From Adiantum capillus-veneris (lineage: Eukaryota > Streptophyta > Polypodiopsida > Polypodiales > Pteridaceae): a DNA stretch of 64,000 bases. Every line of letters starts with the position of its first letter. Position 1 is the stretch's first letter. Under the pieces are notes generated by a model, which made no database searches, was not told where the DNA came from, and saw only the letters and a list, made by a program, of their open reading frames with translations. This document shows, piece by piece, positions 11,686 through 22,951 of the stretch. Made by a program: the position numbers and the translations under genes. The stretch covers positions 107,812,587-107,876,586 of the forward strand of contig CM043966.1 in the NCBI GenBank assembly GCA_014529385.2, in the 5' to 3' direction.

Positions 11686-12490
11686 GGCTGACCAAAACAC
11701 CATTGTTAACCGATAGAACCAAGTGGGAGGAGGTAGCACCTCTAAGAACCCCACTCGGACAATGAGGTATACAACCCTTTACTTAGAAGGACGAAATGCC
11801 CATGGAGCTCAGGTATATGCTGATGAAAGGGGACGTAAAAAGCATATGTATTGAGGAAAACCAGCTAAAGGAGTGGAAGCCCTTCTAGTGTATGATGATG
11901 GGGATAGATTTTGTGATGATGAGGGAATACAACACCTCATTGTTGAGGACTCAAAGAACTATAACAAATACGGGGACAATGTTGCAAAAGGGAAGATGGT
12001 TTCTGAAATCATTGAAATACCTCCTCGGATAGATCTTCCTAATGCCACCCTAGTGTTTGACAAGAAGGTGACTAAGTAGTGACCAACCAAGGAGTGGTAG
12101 GAATCTACAAGTACATGAATGGAAGGGCCAAAACATATTTCTGGTATCTAGCACCTTATGCCTTTGAGTTAAGCATGAAAAAGTCTTTATACTTGTTCTC
12201 ATACAAATCAGGTGAAGGGAGTAGAGAAAGCGGAAGTAGCGAGATTGATAGTCACTGGAGTTATTTCAATAGATCTAGTTGCAACTCAAGTCCCAAACCC
12301 TACCCCTAGAAACTCTACAAATCCCTTTGAAGAAGTGGAGGATACGACCAAATTTCCAACTAGACAAGCTAGAGTGGTTGAAACGCCAATTTTTCCTTCA
12401 TATCTCAACCCAAATCCTGAAATGTTGCAATCTTGGTTGTGCCCCACAGTAACGAGGCAACAAGAATTCTATAGAAGAGAGAGCAATGGT
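11686..12490 (+). pseudogene. Gag-position ORF relic of a palindrome-leader retroelement
   Basis: From ATG at 11686 the frame reads MADQNTIVNR, stop, then Ser/Gly-rich sequence and a segment TLYLEGRNAHGAQVYADERG. It then continues through 11873-12079 with an acidic stretch, and in other frames to about 12490. At least two in-frame stops and frame changes are present. The N-terminus (MADQ, STS, TR, then a YL-G...Y.D..R pattern) loosely matches the first ORF of element B (MASQ, STS, TR, YLIGHYKGQPCYEDVNR) read on the minus strand from 34145. The match is weak but sits in the same position relative to a palindrome array. I see no zinc knuckle, protease or RT. Confidence 0.4.
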
Positions 12491-13840
12491 TGATGCATTG
12501 ACATGTGATGATTGCGCTCCAAACCCAGGACGTATATATAAACATAGTAAAGATGCTTACATGCTAGAAATGCCTTCTTATCTTTCTCCTTTTTTTGAAA
12601 ATCTAAACAAGTGCATGTAGGATCTTCTCGTATATGAACATCATAGCATTCACTAGTAAGAAGACAAAAAACCACATGATTGTGTGCCACCATTTCTTTT
12701 TTCTCTATCAACGTTGCACTTAGACTCTCAGCTCTGGAGCCAAGCACTTTTCAGCTTCTTTTGAGATTCCATGCCTCCATTTTTTACTCCTCTTGCATGA
12801 TGGAGGAGGGGTTATACATTAACCCTCTCTTGGCACTATTACACACCTTAGTTGAAAACCTGCCTTTGAAAGGCCTCTATACTCCTCCTTTGAAATCATG
12901 GTACCAAGCTGAATTGACCATGTTGTAGGTGTATCTAGCTTGTGATCGACTTGTTTGTCAACATTCCAAGTGTGTTCAACATTGTGGTTACAAAACCACA
13001 TCCATTGAGCAAATGTTTTTCCATCGTATGTGCGCTGTGACCAAAATGATGGTGCAACCAACCTAGGACTTTGACTCTCAATACATTCATACATTTTTTT
13101 CCTTTTACTCTTCCAAAGGATTTTCTACGACAATGAATTGGCATGCGCCTAAGGGCCCACATTGACCTGTGTATATCCTCTTGCAAAATTTGAGTTGTAC
13201 TGTCCACACCACCATCATCATCTTTATTACCCATGCTATGATATTTAGTACTTTCATTGTAAGTTGGTCCTTCTTCTTTGACAAAATTTTCCTGCAATCT
13301 AGCTGAGTTATCCACAGTCACATTGTGCATATTTGTGAAGTTAATTTTTCGTGGTCGTCCGCGTTAAGGCGATCTCGTGACTCCATGATATACCCTAGTC
13401 AGTGTGAGCTATTGCCAAGGTTTGACCTCTTCTTTATTTGCACCGATTCTTTGTCACCATGTAAAATTGGATCTTGGAAGTTAGTTTCATTATCATTCAT
13501 TCCATGCAGCACACGAGTCATTGTAATCGGGGTTGGAGTCAACCTTGATTGTGCTCTATTCAAGAGAGTATTTATGTCTGGTCCAATACCTATTTATCGT
13601 CCGGTCAAATATCCCAACTGCTTTGCACATTGAAGATAGGAGTTGATGACATCTGTAACACAAGCATCATACAATGTGATCTTTTTTTTTCCTCCCTCTC
13701 CAGAAAGCCAACTTGCATGTATACTCTTTGATAAGTTTGTAGTAGGGATAGTAGCACGATCCCATGGGCTCAACTCATCCATAAAGATTAGAAACATTAG
13801 TTCACAACATTAGTTCACAATATTTACCACACAATTCTGA
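12450..13840 (-). pseudogene. SWIM zinc-finger protein relic
   Basis: On the minus strand, 13797-13594 gives a frame with DELSPWDRATIPTTNL and SWLSGEGGKKKITLYDA. Fragments follow at 13330-12819. At 12747-12469 there is a SWIM signature: CTCLDF, then about 12 residues, then LACKHLYYVYIYVLGL (CxC...CxH). SWIM domains of this kind occur in plant MULE/FAR1-related transposases and in plant-specific DNA-binding proteins. At least three frame changes separate the pieces, so it is a pseudogene. I cannot choose between a transposase and a host-type SWIM protein; no DDE triad is visible. Confidence 0.55.
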
Positions 13841-13869
13841 GATTTATACCCAAAAAGAAACTCACATTT

Positions 13870-14690
13870 ATGGAAATGCCCCCCCAATGTGAGATTCTAT
13901 CTTCTTCAAAGGCACCAGATTCTCTATTGGAACACCATTCTACCACCATCTCTTTATTGACCTAGCTTGCATTTCTGCTTCCAACAAAGTGTTACTTGTT
14001 TGCCATTGCACCTATCGGTCTTGCTCCTGGGAGTGGTGGTTGTTGCCCCAAAACTGACTGTGGTATTTTAACCCCAACTAGTCCTTACAAATGCCCTGCC
14101 ATATATCTAGGAATTGGTGATATTTGGGGAGGTGCTACTTGTGCCTGAGAAACATACTGTCATTCTCGCACATAACCCTTATTGTAGTAGCACTCTTCAG
14201 TTGTGTGATTTGTCCATTTCTATTCGACAACGCACCTCTTTAGTTGCTTAGCCTACGGCTTAACAAACGGGCTAATTTTCTGATCAAAGTCCCTGACCTC
14301 TTTTGTTCGGATCACTCTCAAGAATGTTGCCATGTGGTCTCTAGGGTATCTTTTCCCTAAATATTTCTTGCTAACCCATTTCTGGACTTGAGAAGGTCTA
14401 ACACATCTGTGGTCTACCAACCTAACTGTGAAATCTCATCGTCCCTCCCTCTTACAGGTTCTCGTTCATGTCTCAATCTGCCGTCAAATGCTTCTTCCAA
14501 CCTGTATACTCTATCGGTTCTATCACAGGTGGTTCCACTGAAATCTTCTTTTCGTCTTGATTCTATCCATAAAGGGGAATCATGCTGTGGTCGGTATCGT
14601 TGTTGGTCCCTTGCTCTCCTTGGGATAAGAGTAAGAATAAGTGGGCATTGGTGATACTATCGGGGTCACATAGCGTTGATACTTGCTCAG
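13870..14690 (-). pseudogene. Gag-like relic with zinc-knuckle remnant
   Basis: On the minus strand near 14230-14170 a frame reads CVVE, stop, then KWTNHTTEECYYNKGY, which resembles the end of a CCHC knuckle (H-T-x-E-C). Upstream on the same strand (14690-14300) open frames contain charged gag-like text such as AQNFEHLFEIK. Downstream lies Pro/Gly-rich text (PPLPGARPIGAMANK). Stops and shifts are frequent. It may be the 5' part of a retroelement or belong with the adjacent SWIM relic. Confidence 0.3.
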
Positions 14691-16193
14691 TCTCATATCT
14701 AAGTCCAGTTTCAAGATAGTGAATAGCTATTTGATCTCAAACAGATGCTCAAAGTTTTGTGCACTCAAATCTTATTTATAGTTTAGTGGTAATTTATCCC
14801 ATTGAAAAGTATTTTGGCAACTTGGATTCCCCTACTAATTACCAAATTGCATTATACATTCTATTTTGTTGTAACTTTTTTGTGAAACCCATTATGGTAT
14901 GTGGGGAAATTTGAGCTCTATCTTTCTGGGAGAAATGAAGTATTAAATTAAGGCACCATGTCCACATTGGCAAGTCCATGTGTTGGAAATATGGTTTAGT
15001 GGTGGTTACTTCACTGCAAAGTGTTTTGGCATTTTAGTTGTCTCTACTAATTATCGGATCATATTTATAAAGCATGTTTTATTCTTATTACTACTTAAAA
15101 TAATTTGAATACATGTATTGAAGGATTCTTCGTATTTGTGGGCTTACTAGCAAGAATGGGTCTATCTTGAACATTAATGTTGGGTATTATATCCATATTT
15201 TGTGGTTAGTGTTTTCTAAAATAGATTACACTAAGTGGTGAAAAGCTCAATATATATGATAAAATATGAAAAAGCTCTAACTAGGGATTATAAGGCTCGA
15301 AATCACAAGCTCACAATTTTATAACCTCCGAGAGACCTAGAGCGTGCGGACCTTCTACAACTTCGTACGACGTGCATGACACACCGACCGACGCCAGACA
15401 TGAGAGGTATACTCGTTACCATCATGTGCTATTCTTGTTCTATACTCTCTTTGTCATGAAAAACTCCAAAAACGGCAATGTGGCATCGCGAGAAAGAAAC
15501 CAAAACGGGACTGTAATGATTCAACCACTGACTTGATAGCTACAAGACTTGACAAGGGGTTAATCCTAACCTAGGAGAACACCTCTATGACCTCCAATGC
15601 AGGTTTAGGTCAATCGGGAAAAACCTAACCTCTTGGGGCACTACAAAAGTTGATCGGGAAGGGATCGTTGAAAGGACACAAAACTTTATGAGAAGTTATG
15701 TCTCAAGTATGTCTACAAGCCCATGTAACCTCCTCTCGGATCTATCATCAAAAAGACATCGAGTTAGGCTTCAAACACACAAAGCATCATTTGGCCCTCA
15801 CGAGGACAAGCGAGGCATGTGTTTGCCACCAAAATTTATAGGCATCATCGACATATCATCGACAACCAACATGTAGGGTCAAACATCAAGAAAAATCATT
15901 GTCGACCATCTCCTCATAAAAAGACGATATTTAAGCGCCAAAAAGGGTATCCGTGAGGCCGAATGATACATCAAAGCCATGGGAAGGTGCCCTTCTGCAT
16001 TCCACAAGCTTGGGATATGGAGCTCAAGAAGAATCTTTGCAGGAAGTCATCTAGAAATCCCATTCATAGACTGAAATTCCAAACAGGGAGTTTCTAAGCT
16101 AAACATCTAACTTTTTAAGTTCAAAACTAGCTAGTAGGGCTTAGGGCACAACACAAAACACCCCAAGGCATCAAACTCACTTTTTATCAAGGA
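14691..16193. other. Non-coding, with a degenerate direct repeat
   Basis: About 14775-14880 and 14990-15100 are diverged copies of one unit (shared words GGTTTAGTGG, CTACTAATTA), with a period near 215 bp. From 15300 to 16193 the sequence is mixed and non-coding. By position it could be the 5' leader or LTR of the element whose palindrome array starts at 16194, but I could not match it to the candidate LTR at 27675-28573. Confidence 0.35.
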
Positions 16194-16933
16194 AGACATC
16201 ATACACGTATGATGTTTCACAATCAGATTTGGCACAAAAATCACTCACTTGACTTCACAAACACATTGTGCATACCTTAAACATGAAGCACATAAGATTT
16301 GGAGCTAATTAGGGTACTCAAGACCCAAAAAATGCAAAGTCTCGGCCTAATCCCATAACTTGGCTTTGGACTTACCAAAAGTGCTTCAAATCAAGTGAAA
16401 TTTTACACAAAGCAAGCACATAGCCTATACATCATGTTCCAATGCTCAAATATCCAGTTTGCAAAAGTAGACATCATACGCGTATGATATTTACATCTGT
16501 CTCACAGAGGAGTTTTGTCAACATTCTGAACATCCAGCTTTGTTAAGCATAGTACATATAGCCTCTACACCAAGTTTGGGCACCTTTGGGCATGTTTTGA
16601 ACACCACCCTCCTCATTTTCCAAATCAAAATGTTATAGGCCTTGGGCTCATAAGCACTAGTCCAAATTCATATTTGCACACATCAAAGCCATACACACAT
16701 CATGAGCTACCTCTACCAGAAGTTTGAGCCAAGAACACCAAAGTAGACATCATACGCGTATGATGTCTAGACCCCTTGACTTGACATGCTGTTGTGATTT
16801 TGGAAACTCTAACACTTTCTACACATCATTATGAGCTCCGCAACAAATTTTCATCACATTTGGATATCCTTTGACCTTCGATCACCCAAAAAAGCAGAAA
16901 TCTGGATGCAAAAACCTCTTCAAGCTCTTTGAG

Positions 16934-17056
16934 TGTAAGGGCGGTGGTAATGCGTGTGCTAGTCTCCACCCAACCGTGCTATCTTATCGCCTCCCCCTAG
17001 CGTAAACACTGTCCGGCCGTGCCGGTGGCCTTGCCCATAGGACCCATGTCCTTACA
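16934..17056 (-). repeat. 3' LTR of the chromovirus
   Basis: TGTAAGG...CTTACA, 123 bp. By eye it differs from the partner LTR at about six positions. The polypurine tract lies just inside it (about 17057-17075: GG-rich AAGGGGGGGTAA on the minus strand). Confidence 0.9.
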
Positions 17057-18049
17057 TTACCCCCCCCTTGGAGAATCGTTTTCGTCCTCAAAAACGAACG
17101 TAGGAAAACGTTTCTTAAGTGCGGAGACATTCTCCCATGTAGAACCTTCTTCAGGTCTATCTAGCCATTTTACCAACACCTGTCGTCTGACATGATGTTT
17201 GGTGCGAAGCTCATGAGAATCCAAAATCTTTTCGGGCTTATGAGGAATGCTTGGCGGTTCGATAAGTTCAACCAACACACCTGTGTCAATGACATTATCA
17301 TTCTGTCCTAGCTGTTTTCGTAAACGGCTAACATGGAAAACAGGATGAACTCGTGAGTGCTCTGGAAGATCTAACTTATAGGCCACTTGACCTATACGTT
17401 TGAGAATGGTAAATGGTCCACAATAGCGTGGTGAAAGTTTAGCAACTTTTCCCGTCTTCAGACTTTCTGAATGCTCCGAAACTTTGAGGAAAACCTTGTC
17501 TCCTTCTTCGAAAGTAGGAAGATGTCGATGCTCATCTGCGTACTTCTTATATCGATCTTGAGCTTGCTTAACATTCCGTCGAGCAACTCGAAGCATGTCA
17601 AAATGGTCTTGGAGAAAATCCTTCGCTTGTTGTATCTTCTCCTTAGCCAACCCCACCGTAATGGGTGATCTAGGTTGAAATCCATACAAAAGCATAAATG
17701 GACTAAACCGTGCAGTCACATGCTTTAAACTATTATAAGCAAATTCCAATATAGGTAAGTAGTCTTCCCAATTGGTTTTCTTCTTGCTAACGTATGCTCG
17801 TAGCATATCCTCTAGCACTTGATTAACTCTTCTTGTTTGACCATCCATTTCTGGATGATCAGTCGTACTTAGATTTAGTTTAGTTTCCAACTTTTGGAAC
17901 ACAGCTCTCCATAAGTGATTATCAAACTTTCGATCTGTGTCACTAATGATACTAGCTGGAAGACCATAGAGTTTATATATATGCTCTACAAATAGCCGTT
18001 CTAATTCCGGTGTCTTAATCATAGTCTTAGTGGGAATGAATCGACCCAT
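17057..18049 (-). pseudogene. Integrase core, C-terminal domain and chromodomain (chromovirus)
   Basis: A 330-codon open frame begins within the integrase core. It shows SDTDRKFDNHLW (second catalytic Asp region, D-x2-F) and HPEMDGQTRRVNQVLEDMLR (E is Met-flanked; canonical HPQTDGQTE is altered, and the third acidic residue falls at an Arg). A GPF/Y-like segment (PRYCGPFTILKRIGQVAYKL) follows, then a chromodomain near the C-terminus (LVKWLDRPEEGSTWENVSAL). In this family integrase inserts the cDNA, and the chromodomain biases insertion to particular chromatin. The frame is shifted near 18110 relative to the upstream zinc-binding part. Confidence 0.88.
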
Positions 18050-18083
18050 CTTTGTGAGACGGTCTACAATTACCCAAATGGTA

Positions 18084-18532
18084 TCATGGCCACGATTTGT
18101 AGTAGGTGACTAGTCCTACTACAAAATCCATAGAGATACTCTCCCACTTACCTTGTGGAATCTCTAAAGGATGTAAAAGGCCACCTACCTTGAGGCGCTC
18201 TGCCTTATTAACTTGGCACTCTTGGCAGTTTAGTACGTACTCTTGAACATCATGATGTAAGCCCGGCCAATAAAATTGCCATTGAACTAAGGCATACATC
18301 TTACGGATACCTGGATGACCAGCACTTGGACTATCGTGACACTCAAATAAGATTTGGCGCCTAGTGTCTGAGTCCTTTGGCACACATACTCTACCTTTGT
18401 GGAGTAAGTAGCCATCATCAATTGAAAAATTCTTCCATCTCTTAAGCTCTTCCTAAGTAGGGGTGGAGCTCTGTGTGTTGGAGTTTCTACCTGCGCGTGC
18501 AGAGACATGTTGATCTTTCTGTTCAGAGACAT
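18084..18532 (-). pseudogene. Integrase zinc-binding (HHCC) region
   Basis: The minus strand gives HDSPSAGHPGIRKMY followed by CQECQVNK, the H-x-H...C-x2-C N-terminal integrase domain, then the linker up to VGL where a frameshift occurs. An in-frame stop near 18453 separates it from the RNase H end. Confidence 0.85.
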
Positions 18533-19373
18533 GTGAGTGTGAGGGATTCCTTTTTAAAACTGCACTCCACACTTTAGCATATGAGTGATCTTGTGCACAC
18601 TTGCCATGTAATGACTCCAAAAATCCACTCTTTAGTTCCGTGAAAGCAAGTGAATTAATCTGAGGCATTAGACTTAGTGCATCCGCTACTACATTATATC
18701 GCCCCTTGCGATATCGTAGCTTACAATCATAATCTTGAAGGATTTCTGCCCATCTAGCTTTACGGCCCTTCAAGTCTGTTTGAGTAGTAAACCATTTGAT
18801 ACTCTCATGGTCAAAAACTACTTCAAACTCGGCACCATATAAATAGTGTCGCCACTTTCGTAAAGCGTGAATTATGGCATAGAGCTCTCTCTCATAGACA
18901 TAATAATTTTGTTGAGCTCTATCTAACTTTTTACTTTCAAAGGCTATAGGTCTTCCCGCCTAGAGAAGTACCGCACCAATGGATTTATCACTAGCATCAG
19001 TCTCTACCACAAACGGCTTAAGTGGGTCGGCGATTGCTAGGATGGGAGCAGTGGCTATAGCTACCTTGAGCTGTTCGAAACTGCGTTTTTGGGCTTCTTC
19101 CCAAGAAAAGGTCTTACCTTTTGCTTTAAGTTGATCCGTCATAGGAACAATGATTTTGGCATAGTCACGGATATATTGTCTATAAAATCCAGCCATGCCT
19201 AAAAATATTTGAAGCTCCTCAACCGTGTTGGGATGTGGCCATCGAAGAATGGCAGGGACCTTGTCAGTGTCGATCTTGATGCCAAAATAAGAGATCACAT
19301 GACCGAGGTAATGTATCTCTGTTTTAAAGAAATCGCACTTGCTTTGCTTAGCATACAGTGCGTGAGCTCGTAG
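18533..19373 (-). pseudogene. RNase H region of the chromovirus
   Basis: It begins after a TAG at 19374 and runs through the RT thumb and connection (FLGMAGFYRQYIRDYAKI), then VVETDASDKSIGAVLL (RNase H first Asp). A TAG at 18960 sits where Gln is usual, followed by further RNase H text (ELYAIIHALRKWRHYL) and VVADALS. RNase H degrades the RNA template during reverse transcription. Two nonsense codons break it. Confidence 0.88.
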
Positions 19374-20603
19374 CTATTCAAACACTAATCGTAAGTGTTC
19401 TATGTGTTCATCTTCAGTCTTACTGTAAATGAGAATATCATCAAGGAAAACAACAACAAATTTTCCAAGACAGGGACGTAAGACACTATCCATGAGTGTC
19501 ATAAATGTAGCTGGAGCATTGGTTATACCAAAAGGCATAACCAAAAATTCAAAATGCCCGAACCGTGTTCTAAAGGCAGTTTTGGAGATATCTTGCAGTA
19601 GGATACGTACCGGGTGGTATCCTGAACGAAGATCGATCTTTGTATAGTATCTTGCCCCGTGGAGTTGATCAAACAACTCATCCACTTGAGGCAGAGGATA
19701 CTTGTTCTTGATGGTTATCGCATTTAATCTGCGATAATCTACGCACATGCGCATAGTACCATCTTTCTTTTTTACCAATAGAATTGCTGATGCCCAAGGC
19801 AAAGTGCTAGTTCTAATGAAACCACGAGCGAGGTAGTCAGCCAACTGACTCTCAACCTCCTTGGCTTCTTTAGCACTCATACGATAAGGTGGTTTACTCA
19901 CCGGTTTACTGCCTGGCAAGACATCTATTCCATGCTGCACATCACGTGTAGGGGGTAAACCCGGTGGTAAATCACTTGAGAACACATCACTATACTCCGT
20001 GAGTAAGTGAGTCAGCTTTTGCCATGCAAAAGCAGAAAGTAAACTAGAGTTATGCTGGGATGGAGAATCTTGTAATTCTTGTAATGTTTGTTTTACAACA
20101 GTTGCACGTTGCTCTATAGAATTAAAATTGAGAGCACTTTGCTCGTTAGATTTGTTAACACTTTGTTTATCCGTAAAATTCATTGCACTTTGCATACCAT
20201 TACTAGAATTCATTGCACTTTGCATACCACTACTAGAATTCACCGCACTTTGCTCTTGAGAATTCACAAGATTTGGAGACAAGCAGTAACACAAAAAGAC
20301 TTCATCTATTAAATTTGCTTTCTGCAAAATAGAAAGCTTGGCTGTACATATAAGAGGTGCAGATGGTATATTTTTCTCACCAAGCAAAAGCACATGTTTA
20401 CCATTGGCCATAAAGGATAAGGAGTTGTGTTCATAACTAGTGTGCAATGTGTTATCTAAACCATGCAGCCACTCCCGTCCTAAAACTACATCAGCACGGT
20501 CCATGTTCATAACTTGGAAGTCAAGGGTCATCGTATGATCTTGAACAATAAGCTCAACCCCTTGAACTACCGTGTCCCATACTTCTTTATCATTCCCAGA
20601 CAT
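19374..20603 (-). pseudogene. Reverse transcriptase of the chromovirus
   Basis: A 409-codon frame that starts in the linker after protease. It contains [53 protein letters not shown] and the catalytic box [13 protein letters not shown] at about 19418-19447. These are the standard Ty3/Gypsy RT blocks in order. About 130 residues before the RT are Asn/Ser-rich and contain three near copies of an 11-13-residue unit ([10 protein letters not shown] type), a local minisatellite expansion. A TAG at 20604 separates this frame from protease. Confidence 0.92.
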
Positions 20604-20816
20604 CTACTCCACCACATACTTGTGAGAGCAGGGAGTCTGTAAAAGCTTCAATTTCTTGACTAGCTTATAGTTCAAGAAGTTATGAGTTGCACCATCATCC
20701 ACTAAAATACGAACACGTTTTCCGTTAATAGTGCCATGCATGCGAATCAAATCATGAGGTCCAAAGGTGGGCTGCCACATTGAAGCAGGCACACAACACT
20801 TGTGCTTTTCTTCCAT
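20604..20816 (-). pseudogene. Aspartic protease of the chromovirus
   Basis: A 70-codon piece in the same frame as RT. It includes IRMHGTINGKRVRILVDDGA and THNFLNYKLVKKL, where DDGAT is the catalytic loop (DSG/DTG variant with a second Asp, common in plant chromoviruses). It would cleave the polyprotein. It stops one codon before the RT frame. Confidence 0.8.
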
Positions 20817-20840
20817 ATGAAGAACCTCTACAACACAATT

Positions 20841-22097
20841 TTAAGGAGATGAATCTAATGTGAGGCGTTGCACCGTGTGCACGGCCTTTTCTTTGCCTTG
20901 CAAAAGAGGACAATCTTTCTTGTTATGTTGGTCCGAAAGACATCTAAAACACAAATTGTGTTTCTTTGCACGCTCAAAATCAGCAGTGCTGAGAGACCCA
21001 CGTGAAGTATCTCGTGATTGCTTAGGCTTCTTAGCCTCCTGTGGGCGTGGAGAGGTAGATTGTCTCTTGTTCCTCTTGGAACGTGTAGGAGATCTACCTC
21101 GCCATTGGCTCTTAGCCACATTGCTCTTAGCAAAAGTATTCTTAGAGTAGGGAACATTTTCTTTCCTCTCTTGGTCATCATCATATCTTTGTGCATGACT
21201 AATGGCTTCTTCCAAAGTTTTTGGATGTTGGGTCTTGACATGAAGACCCAACATCATATCTTTGTGCATGACTAATGGCTTCTTCCAAAGTTTTTGGATG
21301 TTGGGTCTTGACATGAAGACGATAGTCTTTGTCAAGATCCCTATTAAAACCCCGTATCTTTTGGAATTCATCTAAACCTTCTAGTTTTAATATGATTTCC
21401 TGATACTTTGAAAGGTACTGTGTGAGAGAGAGACCAGACATGCGGCATGCATCCCATGCTAACCAATTCTTATCTTCTTCATTGGAGTCCAAAAACTCTT
21501 TGGAGAAAGAAGCTTGAAACGCAGCCCAAGACGGAGGACGAGCGTCTATTGGAAATGTCATCCACCACTTATAGGCCTTGCCTTTAAGAGATAGACTTGT
21601 TTCCATAGCCGTCTTTATATCCGGGGTGTGTCTCAATCTATGAATATCACTCCATTTGTGTAAGAATGTATTGACCGCATCCTTGTTGCGATCACGCTCT
21701 TCCCTGTGAAACTCAGGAATGGTGATATTCTTAAGTAATACATTACTACCTTCTGCATCTTCTACAACACTTGTTTCTTGGACTCCTTGAGTCGTGCGAG
21801 CTTGGTTCCCTTGAACCGTGCCACTTGTGGCTCCTTGAGTTGTCTGTGAATTCATAAATTTCACAAGTAACTCTGTAAGATTGGTAACATTTGCATTGAG
21901 TGCAGAGAGGTTTCTTTCAAGTACGCTTTGGCGATGTTCCAAAGTCTTGCCATATCTACAAGTCCATGATCTCCTAGATCATCATCATCATCATGCATAT
22001 TAGTGTCAGTAGCACCCATGGTGCCCTGATTTTTATCTACGTGCTCAAAATCAAACGTGTGTGTAGGTGGGATATCTTCACTGGCCATGGTAAACAC
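20841..22097 (-). pseudogene. Gag of the chromovirus, broken in three pieces
   Basis: It starts at MFTMASEDIPP (22097), continues after a one-base shift near 21940 as EHRQSVLERNLSALN and a retrotransposon gag domain (wording KAYKWWMTFPID, WAAFQASFSKEFLD). It is then broken by a 73-bp tandem duplication (21179-21320), and resumes as an Arg/Ser/Lys-rich nucleocapsid with one CCHC knuckle, CFRCLSDQHNKKDC, at about 20910-20955. Gag would form the particle and bind RNA. Confidence 0.88.
21179..21320. repeat. 73-bp tandem duplication inside gag
   Basis: A 69-bp segment at 21179-21247 is repeated with no difference I can see at 21252-21320. The period of 73 is not a multiple of three, so the duplication shifts the gag frame; the peptide HVKTQHPKTLEEAISHAQRY appears in both frames. 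Confidence 0.92.
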
Positions 22098-22829
22098 ACA
22101 CTAATGCAAAGAGAGAAAAGAAACGACAACTTGTACCTTGAGAAATTGAAGTCTTTGTGTTTTTTATGCTCCATGATTTGCGTTTCATGCGAACCTCGCC
22201 TTGCGGAAAGTTGAGCGCTTCACTTGTCGTTCCTTGTAAGAACACCGTTGATGATTCTTCACAAAAACTTGTTGTTTTTGTGAAGGCTTTTCTTCACTTT
22301 GAAGCTACCTCCTTGAGGAAAAAAGAATTTTTGGAGGAAAACTTGCCTTCCTCCCAGAAGTGAAAAGGAAGGGTAAAGCTACTTCCTTGAAGTTTGAAGC
22401 TTTCCCTTTCCTTCTAGTTTTCCTTTCAACACAACTAGACTATCTTTCCTTGTTATACACAACAAGGGCCAATAGCTTGATGATAAAGTGTTGGCCTCTT
22501 ACCCTCATGGGGTGGGTTCAACCCTCCTTCATGCAAGGGTTAAGCAGGCCTTCCTAAGCGCGCAGCCAACGGAAGCCTTCGGAGCCTCGGTGCCGACGAG
22601 TTTCCGGTCAAGCTTGCCTTGGTTGCCCGTTGTGGAGGGTGTAGATGGGGCGACCGCGGTCGACTGTCGCTGTCTGTCCGCACGTTGCTCGCATAGGACA
22701 CTGTGCCTGTCTTCTTTTTGCTGCACAGCGGAGACGTCGCTGTCTGCGTAACGTGGGGGAGAAGCAGAGTGTCGCACGCACATGCAAAGCTGCTTTTAGC
22801 CTCCTCCTAGAAATAGCTCAGATACCAGT
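22098..22829 (-). promoter_or_regulatory. Chromovirus PBS and 5' leader
   Basis: Immediately inside the 5' LTR the minus strand reads TGGTATCTGAGC (about 22818-22829), a one-mismatch match to the initiator-Met tRNA primer-binding site TGGTATCAGAGC. The leader up to gag (about 730 bp) is GC-richer than its surroundings in its first half. Confidence 0.85.
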
Positions 22830-22951
22830 GTAAGGGCGGTGGTAATGCGTGTGCTAGTCTCCACCTAGCCGTGCTATCTTATAGCCTCCCCCTAGCGTAC
22901 ACATTGTTCGGCCGTGCCGGTGGCCTTGCCCATAGGACCCATGTCCTTACA
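22830..22951 (-). repeat. 5' LTR of the chromovirus
   Basis: Partner of 16934-17056. It is unusually short for a full-length Ty3/Gypsy element. The boundary may be off by a base. Confidence 0.9.

Larger units (their letters stand above)
16934..22951 (-). mobile_element. Ty3/Gypsy chromovirus with very short LTRs, complete but dead
   Basis: The element spans two ~123-bp LTRs (16934-17056 and 22830-22951) that begin TGTAAGG and end CTTACA. Flanking 5-mers TTGAG and TTGAC are a probable target-site duplication with one change. In minus-strand order: 5' LTR, PBS, long leader, gag, CCHC knuckle, protease, RT, RNase H, integrase with HHCC and DDE core, chromodomain, polypurine tract, 3' LTR. It is inserted inside the palindrome array. 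In-frame TAG stops at 20604, 19374, 18960 and about 18453, plus frameshifts near 21940, 21250 and 18110, show it can no longer make a polyprotein. Confidence 0.93.

Noticed and set aside
22529-22783. GC-rich 84-codon frame on the minus strand as a gene
   Set aside because: It lies in the leader of the chromovirus between PBS and gag and has no domain; base composition explains the open frame.
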